Source of the DNA: Erysipelotrichaceae bacterium
GTDB taxonomy: Bacteria; Bacillota_I; Bacilli_A; Erysipelotrichales; Erysipelotrichaceae
Direction of reading: 5' to 3'
DNA: 27,932 bases
Assembly (NCBI GenBank): GCA_019415435.1
Contig: DXZE01000027.1
Coordinates: 1-27,932, forward strand
This document shows, piece after piece, positions 23,201 to 27,932 of this stretch (its first letter is position 1; each line of letters opens with the position of its first letter). The notes under the pieces were generated by a model that saw nothing but the letters and a program-made list of their open reading frames with translations, made no database searches and was not told where the DNA came from. The translations under genes were made by a program, and so were the position numbers.

Positions 23201-24315
23201 CTGAAAAAAAGAAAAATAAGCTACATGCCCTGTTAATGACAATCTTAGTCATACTGGCTGTCTTCATTGCAGGAGCGGTCGTTCTCCTTACACATACGCA
23301 AATCATGGTAGGCGCGATACAAAATCTGTCGCAGGGAACTGTTAATACAAAAAATATTTTTGAGCCGCTCCACGAGCCTTTGCGGGCAAAGAAAGATAAC
23401 GGTCAGTATATCTCCACAGAAATAAAGTATTCGGATGTCTACCCGAACAGCTTTCTGGATATCACCTATCCAGATGAACTCACTCAGACGCAGCGCCCGA
23501 CTTTGATCTACTTCCACGGAGGAGGATTTTTCGGCGGCAGTAAATGCGATGGCGATCCATTAGCAGAAAACAATGCGACTGCTTTGCTTGATGATATCTG
23601 TTCAGAGGGATTCAATCTTGTAAATATCGACTATGCATTAGTTCCTGATTATCATTTCCCGACACCGTTGGTACAGGCAAATGAAGCATTTCGTTTCCTG
23701 ATGGCACACGCAGATGAATACCACCTGGATATGGACCATGTAGTTATTATGGGATCGTCCGCCGGAGCAATCATGGCAAGTCAAATGGGCAGCATTATTA
23801 CAAATTCAGAATATGCAGCTTTACTCGTCATTAAGCCGGTGCTGTCAAAAGAACAGGTTGCTGCTTTGGTGATCGATGATGCGCCATTAGACTACAATAA
23901 GTTCTCTCTTGGAACAAAAATATTGATTGGGAACTATATGAAGGGGTCGGTTTTCCTGGGTAAAGCTGAGATTGCAAAGTTCAACAACATCTTATCCATT
24001 ACAAAAGACTATATACCCTGTGTCCTGCTTGGCAGTGAGTATCGCGTTGATATGAGAGAACTACATGATGCGTTGGAAGCGGTTGGCGTGGAGCACATTC
24101 TGATTGATCCGCTTGCAGAACGTGGTGTTCAGATGCAGCACTGCTTCGTGGCAAGTGAAAGGAAAAATGAGATCGCAAAAGATGCGTATGACAGGATGAT
24201 CATTTTTTTACAAGAACGCTCCCACTTCCAATCCAAAAATATGATGCCCGCCTTTGGCATGGGATGGTCGACTACGTTACCGTCTTCTCCAAGGACGACA
24301 TTCGTTTCACCATGA
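23197..24315 (+). CDS. Membrane-anchored alpha/beta hydrolase (esterase, HSL-like), altered C-terminus
   Basis: Esterase-type hydrolase of 372 residues. An N-terminal anchor (ALLMTILVILAVFIAGAVVL) is followed by the oxyanion motif FHGGGFFGGS (residues ~106-115) and the nucleophile motif GSSAGA with Ser188, the HSL/carboxylesterase arrangement. A His in QMQHCF is the likely third catalytic residue. Homology should end near FLQER. The last ~28 residues (SKNMMPAFGMGWSTTLPSSP and on) are out-of-frame translation of a recombinase fragment, so the gene's natural 3' end has been replaced. The catalytic core looks intact. It overlaps the previous hydrolase by four bases. Confidence 0.82.
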   Translation: MTEKKKNKLHALLMTILVILAVFIAGAVVLLTHTQIMVGAIQNLSQGTVNTKNIFEPLHEPLRAKKDNGQYISTEIKYSDVYPNSFLDITYPDELTQTQRPTLIYFHGGGFFGGSKCDGDPLAENNATALLDDICSEGFNLVNIDYALVPDYHFPTPLVQANEAFRFLMAHADEYHLDMDHVVIMGSSAGAIMASQMGSIITNSEYAALLVIKPVLSKEQVAALVIDDAPLDYNKFSLGTKILIGNYMKGSVFLGKAEIAKFNNILSITKDYIPCVLLGSEYRVDMRELHDALEAVGVEHILIDPLAERGVQMQHCFVASERKNEIAKDAYDRMIIFLQERSHFQSKNMMPAFGMGWSTTLPSSPRTTFVSP

Positions 24316-24362
24316 AGGATGGCACGGAAGTCCAGGCATATGAAAGACCGTCTGTGGTATGA
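24236..24362 (+). pseudogene. Large serine recombinase, C-terminal fragment 1
   Basis: In a frame different from the hydrolase, this stretch reads KYDARLWHGMVDYVTVFSKD then DIRFTMKDGTEVQAYERPSV and stop. The pattern W..[LM]VD.VTV[YF]...DIRFTFKDGxE is the C-terminal end of the large serine recombinases of Tn4451/Tn5397-like and related conjugative elements. The rest of the enzyme (about 500 residues) is absent. The fragment overlaps the 3' end of the hydrolase gene. Confidence 0.6.
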
Positions 24363-24393
24363 CAGGTGGTCTGCATAGCTTGTTATGATTTGT

Positions 24394-25290
24394 TCACTCC
24401 CATTCTCTGGAAATGTGATTCCAATGTCCGGAAAATGGTTTGTTCTCCCGGATTGCAGTGATTACCGGAAGAATAAAGTATTTCACTTCATTCATGGTTT
24501 CTTCAAATGATAGCGGTGAAGCAACCCTTTTGTTTTTTAAGAAGCCTTTCCATCGCTGCTGGTGGCTGCGATCTTCGATAAAATCATCTTCAAATGCAGC
24601 AATATCGTCAAATGTGGTGTGACGATTATTGAATGTTTCAATCAAAGACTCCTGTAATATGCTGCCATCGAAATCCTCACGTTCGGGAATGGTCATGGGA
24701 TCATAGAAATCTTTACATCGACTGTTCACCACGCCAAGGAAAACGATTGCCTCCATTTTCTAAGAAACGATCGTATAAACAGAATATGCATACAGTTCTA
24801 CAGGATCATCATCCAGCAGTGTTGGATAATTCATTTTCTGCCGTTTCGGATAAACGACATCACCGAATCCGATATCAATGCCAACTTGAATTCTTGTCCG
24901 GTCAAGATAAGCAGTTACTGAAATCCTTGCACCATGATACTTTTTAAATTCCGTAATATTGACTGCCTCAAGGGTATTCATATCAAAGCGGATTGGGTCA
25001 TCTGCCTCTGTTTTCAGTATTTCTCCAAAAACTGTCTTCAATGTCTCAAGATCATTCGAAATGTGTTCTCTAAGCAGGTCGATGTCCGGTGTAGCTCTCG
25101 TAAAGTCATCTGTATACAAGCCATAGAGAAGGATGCCGCTTTTCAGCGTAAAATCATCTGCATATCTGGAAACAGAAATCCGGTAGAGAACCCGTTCCAG
25201 AATATAAACAGTTAATGCATCCTGAACGGTTCTTCCGCTCTTTTTCGCATAGTTCTTCAGCCTGTCTTTCACTGATGAAGCATTTCTCAT
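24394..25290 (-). pseudogene. AbiEii-type nucleotidyltransferase toxin with in-frame amber codon
   Basis: One continuous frame of 299 codons carries a single TAG at 24760-24762 (codon 177). Before it are VKDRLKNYAKKSGRTVQDAL and the nucleotidyltransferase core KSGILLYGLYTDDFTRATPD with IDLL, then GDVVYPKRQKMNYPTLLDDD and YSVYTIVS. After the stop come KMEAIVFLGVVNSRCKDFYD, DFDGSILQESLIETFNNRHT and FEDDFIEDRSHQQRWKGFLK. Family members read roughly ETVIAEKxEAIVxLGxxNSRxKDFYD across this point, so the stop probably replaced a Glu codon (GAG). The usual KGG of the core is KSG here. The toxin is inactive unless the stop is read through. The ATG overlaps the antitoxin stop (ATGA), as normal for AbiE. 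Confidence 0.85.
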
Positions 25291-25862
25291 ACAAGCACCT
25301 CTAGAAACTGCCGCATGGCAGTCTCCACGCGCAGTTTTTCCGCATATTTCATCAGACGATTGATATCCCTGTCGCTACGGTTCAGATAATTTTTTACGAT
25401 CTTGACAGCAGGCTCAAACCCGATCTTATTCCGATAGAATACAATGTCGCATACTGTCTTTTCCATGTCGTAGATGCGATACAGATTCCCGTCTTCATTC
25501 ACCGTTTTGATCCCTGTTTCATATCGTTCCTCAGAAAAAAGGAAGAATTTCATGGCAGGCCAGTCCGGCTGTGAAGGCATTCTGGTGCCTCTGGGAAGTG
25601 CGGCCTCCACTGCCGACGGCCTTTCTTCAGACAGGTCGTAATATGCCGCTGCGCTGATCAGGCAGACCACAGCCTTATCTGAGACAGCGGAAACAGCATA
25701 GAAGTCATTCGGCTCACCGCTGAAATCAAGATTCTCATAATACTTTTTATTCACTCTGGCAAGCCTGCCTGAATCTTTCAGCTTGTTGATATCGTAGTAA
25801 GAATATCCTTCCTTCTTCAGTTCCTGCATGGAAATGAATTGCTGTGTTGGCTTCATATACAT
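25287..25862 (-). CDS. AbiEi-type antitoxin / transcriptional regulator
   Basis: Antitoxin of the type IV AbiE toxin-antitoxin and phage-abortive-infection system, 191 residues. The N-terminal winged helix has FISMQELKKEGYSYYDINKL followed by SGRLARVNKKYYEN, the usual AbiEi pattern that binds inverted repeats upstream of the operon. The C-terminal domain has ISAAAYYDLSEERPSAVEAA, YRIYDMEKTVCDIVFYRNKI and FLEVLV. Three ATG codons are possible; the one at 25862 is six bases after AGGAGG and is chosen. With the toxin interrupted, this antitoxin may persist alone as a regulator. Confidence 0.88.
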   Translation of the reverse strand: MYMKPTQQFISMQELKKEGYSYYDINKLKDSGRLARVNKKYYENLDFSGEPNDFYAVSAVSDKAVVCLISAAAYYDLSEERPSAVEAALPRGTRMPSQPDWPAMKFFLFSEERYETGIKTVNEDGNLYRIYDMEKTVCDIVFYRNKIGFEPAVKIVKNYLNRSDRDINRLMKYAEKLRVETAMRQFLEVLV

Positions 25863-25972
25863 CATTCACCTCCTGCTGTGATTTTAACAAATGTTTGCAG
25901 TTTATTCAATCTGATTACATTCGTTTAATTTTCGTGTTCAACAAGTTCCAAACAGAAACTGCCTGTATGGTT

Positions 25973-26235
25973 TTATTCGTCTTCAGATCCATGGTCTTCT
26001 TCTGGATCCTCCTCTTCGGGAAAATCGTAGCCATCCTCATACTCACGGTAATCCGCATCCGGATCCGGCTGGTTCGCTGGCTTCTTTTTCTTCTTTGGCT
26101 TTGTCATCGCGGTCGATGATGAAATAAAAATAGTTGCTGTTCTTGGTGACCACCTTAATGAACTGCTTGCCGCTCTTTGCTGAGATGTCATCCACCAGTG
26201 TCAGGTTCCCATCCGGGGTAAGCGGCGATACCCTA
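25973..26235 (-). pseudogene. DUF4366-type conjugative-element protein, remnant with internal deletion
   Basis: Two minus-strand frames hold the two ends of one gene. The first reads TPDGNLTLVDDISAKSGKQF then IKVVTKNSNYFYFIIDRDD, the conserved start of the extracellular domain in DUF4366/CD1107-type proteins of Tn1549-like elements. After a shift near 26100 the second reads TKPKKKKKPANQPDPDADYR then an acidic tail EDGYDFPEEEDPEEDHGSED and stop, the usual charged C-terminus. The middle (remaining domain and membrane helix) is missing. The signal peptide end is also absent. Confidence 0.6.
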
Positions 26236-26240
26236 TCGCC

Positions 26241-26559
26241 GGATGGCATTCAAGATCGGCTGGAAGAACTGCAAAAGGAGCTCATCAAGGTGGTGAACAA
26301 TAAACAAGACTACGATGCCATCGCTGATGAGATCTTCCGGCTTTGCGACCAGAAAGAACAGTCCGAGGTCGACGGCCACCCCCGGGAAGAAGCCATGATC
26401 CGGATCAAGAAGCTGCAGGACTTTATCACTGGTCAGGAAACCGACATCACAGAGTTTGATGAAGCTCTGGTCAAAAAGCTCATCGAGAAGATCACCGTCT
26501 TCGCCGACCACTTCTCCGTGGACTTCAAGTCCGGCATCACAATCGACATCGAAGCATAA
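26241..26559 (+). pseudogene. Large serine recombinase, C-terminal fragment 2
   Basis: The plus-strand frame reads IQDRLEELQKELIKVVNNKQ, then YDAIADEIFRLCDQKEQSEV, and ends FDEALVKKLIEKITVFADHF with SVDFKSGITIDIEA and stop. This is the coiled-coil and C-terminal beta region of large serine site-specific recombinases that move conjugative transposons. The catalytic N-terminal domain is absent. The upstream DNA belongs to the minus-strand DUF4366 remnant, so the junction near 26238 is a rearrangement scar. It is a second, different recombinase end, about 1.9 kb from fragment 1. Confidence 0.75.
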
Positions 26560-26560
26560 A

Positions 26561-26602
26561 AAGGCTCCTCACCACTGATCTTAATCAGTAGTGAGGAGCC
26601 TT
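26561..26602 (-). terminator. Strong terminator of the CPBP gene
   Basis: AAGGCTCCTCAC-C-ACTGAT pairs with ATCAGT-A-GTGAGGAGCCTT around CTTA (26561-26579 with 26584-26602), about 18 pairs with one mismatch. On the minus strand a T-rich run follows. It also faces the end of the recombinase fragment. Confidence 0.8.
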
Positions 26603-26616
26603 GGTCTGTCTTTTTA

Positions 26617-27420
26617 TTATTGTTCCTGTGCCTCGATACACTTAGCTTTTCGATATCGAATATAAAATATCCCAATTAAGATTACATTCAAAATGGTCAC
26701 TACAATACTTGCTTCTATCTTGTACGCTCCTCCTGACAGCAGCTTATTTGCAGAAGCTGTCATGGTCAAAATACTCGGATAATCATCGGCAAGACTAACC
26801 CCTCCGAGAATCAATGCCCCGATGATATTCCATATGGAATGCGCCATTATGGGTGCAAGGATCGTTTTCTCCGACTCATATAGTGCCATAGTAAAAAGAC
26901 ACATCGTAACAACATTTATGACAGGAATAACTCCCGCTTCGAATGCTCCGCCATGCATAAACGTAAAAATTGCGGTTGTAACAATAACGGCTGCGGGAAG
27001 GTTGTATCTTTCTTTCAAAAGCTGATATATGTATCCTCTTACAAGGAGTTCCTGCATGATGACATTAAGAAATGCTGAAAGAATCCAAAGCCATAAGAAC
27101 GAGACTTCATTTTTGCCGGTAATTTCCAACTGCTTAGAAAAAATAAGAATTAATGAAGCTGTTCCAATCCAAATGATACCTATAGCAATTCCCACCAGTG
27201 TCCCTTTACCTGAATTTTCTTTTATTGGTATGTTTACGGTTTTCTTCTCGATCAGCCAAAAGACCACAGTGAAAAGTATCATGACAGTAAGTGGGATTAG
27301 CTCCGCGAAAAATCTCCATATTGCGGGATTGTCGCTCGGAATATCAATGATACCGGATAACACAGCCCATCCTATAAAGAAAACCACTATTTTCAAAATT
27401 GTAATCAATAACTTCTTCAA
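26617..27420 (-). CDS. CPBP-family intramembrane metalloprotease homologue
   Basis: Integral membrane protein of 267 residues with seven to eight hydrophobic segments. The three family motifs are present in order: MQELLVRGYIYQLL (EExxxR motif with the first Glu replaced by Gln), FTFMHGG (FxxxH) and MAHSIWNIIG (HxxxN). Members process or protect membrane peptides, or mediate bacteriocin immunity; some have no protease activity. The Gln variant also seems common in a branch of Firmicute homologues, so activity is uncertain. AGGAGG lies about 12 bases before the ATG (27420). Copy 2 of repeat family 2 lies 55 bases upstream of the start. Confidence 0.85.
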   Translation of the reverse strand: MKKLLITILKIVVFFIGWAVLSGIIDIPSDNPAIWRFFAELIPLTVMILFTVVFWLIEKKTVNIPIKENSGKGTLVGIAIGIIWIGTASLILIFSKQLEITGKNEVSFLWLWILSAFLNVIMQELLVRGYIYQLLKERYNLPAAVIVTTAIFTFMHGGAFEAGVIPVINVVTMCLFTMALYESEKTILAPIMAHSIWNIIGALILGGVSLADDYPSILTMTASANKLLSGGAYKIEASIVVTILNVILIGIFYIRYRKAKCIEAQEQ

Positions 27421-27474
27421 AAAGCCTGTTCCTCCTGATATTACTTGTAATTATTGTATTTTAGCATTACCGCC

Positions 27475-27566
27475 ATTCTGACATCTATCTCACAGCCACA
27501 GCTCCCCAACATCTAACTCGTCAACTCAGCTCTAACACCTTTCGAGCCTTTTTGCTCTTGGATCCG
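27475..27566. repeat. Intergenic repeat family 2, copy 2
   Basis: Second copy of the sequence at 19630-19709, same orientation, with a 10-base insertion before the CTTTTTGC segment. It overlaps the broken end of the GAF-type fragment (stop at 27532). It also lies directly upstream of the CPBP gene, in its promoter region. Confidence 0.7.
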
Positions 27567-27873
27567 TCATACCTCCCGTCGCTGCATTGTACCAGTGAAG
27601 TGGTGTCCATGCATCAAGATCATTCTGCAGACTCAGGATGCCGCACCAGTCGCCATCATAGAATGCACAGGTGGAACTGACAACCAGGTCAAGTGTCTGT
27701 CTGGAATCCAGATCCTGCTGGAATTCCGCTGCAAGCGACATCACCATATCGGTCATCGCCGCAGAAGCATCCAGACAATATTCTGAATCTCTGCATGGTT
27801 CCCACTTCTCTTCTGGCGGCGGTCTGCTATTCGCCGCAATATTACTGCGCGCCAAATCCTCAACATTTTTCAT
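27532..27873 (-). pseudogene. Truncated N-terminal fragment of a GAF-type sensory protein
   Basis: The minus-strand frame of 113 codons starts well (GGGGGG purine run about nine bases before ATG) and reads like a sensory domain: AMTDMVMSLAAEFQQDLDSR, LVVSSTCAFYDGDWCGILSL and WTPLHWYNAATGGMTD. The FYDGDWCGIL...W.P.WWYN pattern resembles GAF domains at the head of Firmicute GGDEF or LuxR-type proteins. After GGMTD the frame runs into repeat family 2 and stops, so the effector domain is missing. I am fairly sure it is truncated and less sure of the parent family. Confidence 0.5.
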
Positions 27874-27932
27874 AACATCTTCCCCCCCTCAAGCCAAAAC
27901 TACAACTGCCAGATAAAACAAAACCGCAGGAC

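Noticed and set aside
26134..26240. Recombinase gene starting at ATG 26134
   Set aside because: Codons before about 26241 are antisense to the DUF4366-type remnant and do not resemble a recombinase, so this is not a real start.

Overview
The window looks like accessory chromosome of a low-to-mid GC Firmicute. Codon use, the AbiE, TIGR00266 and LytTR families, a bile-salt-hydrolase-type remnant and relics of gut-type conjugative elements all suggest an Erysipelotrichaceae-like or Lachnospiraceae-like gut or oral commensal. This placement is an inference; no rRNA or core marker gene is present. No tRNA, rRNA or CRISPR array was seen.

Layout. 1-170: the cut end of an IS3/IS150-group element. 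345-2448: a LytTR response regulator and a GHKL sensor kinase (AgrA/AgrC type), convergent with a giant 2149-residue repetitive surface protein (2541-8990, minus). That protein is preceded by a ~330-base structured leader. 9331-10739: decayed DNA, consisting of the C-terminal tail of a choloylglycine-hydrolase-family gene (minus), a collapsed IS66 element (plus) and a strong terminator. 10789-15034 (minus): two ABC exporter pairs in a row, the first with a frameshifted permease. 15506-16186: a TIGR00266/AIM24 protein. 16653-18775: a compact self-contained operon with an operator over the -10 box, a YtrA-type GntR repressor, an ABC ATPase, a membrane subunit, an orphan OmpR-type winged-helix protein and a terminator. 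18783-19580: a decayed IS30 element. 19821-20474 (minus): a six-to-seven-helix membrane protein whose likely native start codon has become ATC. 20754-21321: a Phd/YefM-RelE/ParE toxin-antitoxin pair. 21612-24315: a TetR regulator divergent from two overlapping membrane-anchored alpha/beta hydrolases. 24236-26559: scars of an integrative conjugative element (two large-serine-recombinase C-termini and a DUF4366-type remnant) around an AbiEi/AbiEii pair whose toxin carries an in-frame amber codon. 26617-27420 (minus): a CPBP membrane protease homologue. 27532-27873 (minus): a truncated GAF-type fragment.

How it fits together. Three modules look intact and self-regulated: the two-component system, the GntR-ABC-winged-helix operon and the RelE-type toxin-antitoxin. 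The rest is a turnover zone. At least eight loci are truncated, frameshifted or interrupted, and two pairs of diverged ~80-base intergenic repeats are scattered through it. One copy of each pair sits directly upstream of a membrane-protein gene. The best candidates for new biology are the winged-helix/ABC operon, the 500-base two-module adhesin repeat with its unusual anchor and structured leader, and the two intergenic repeat families.
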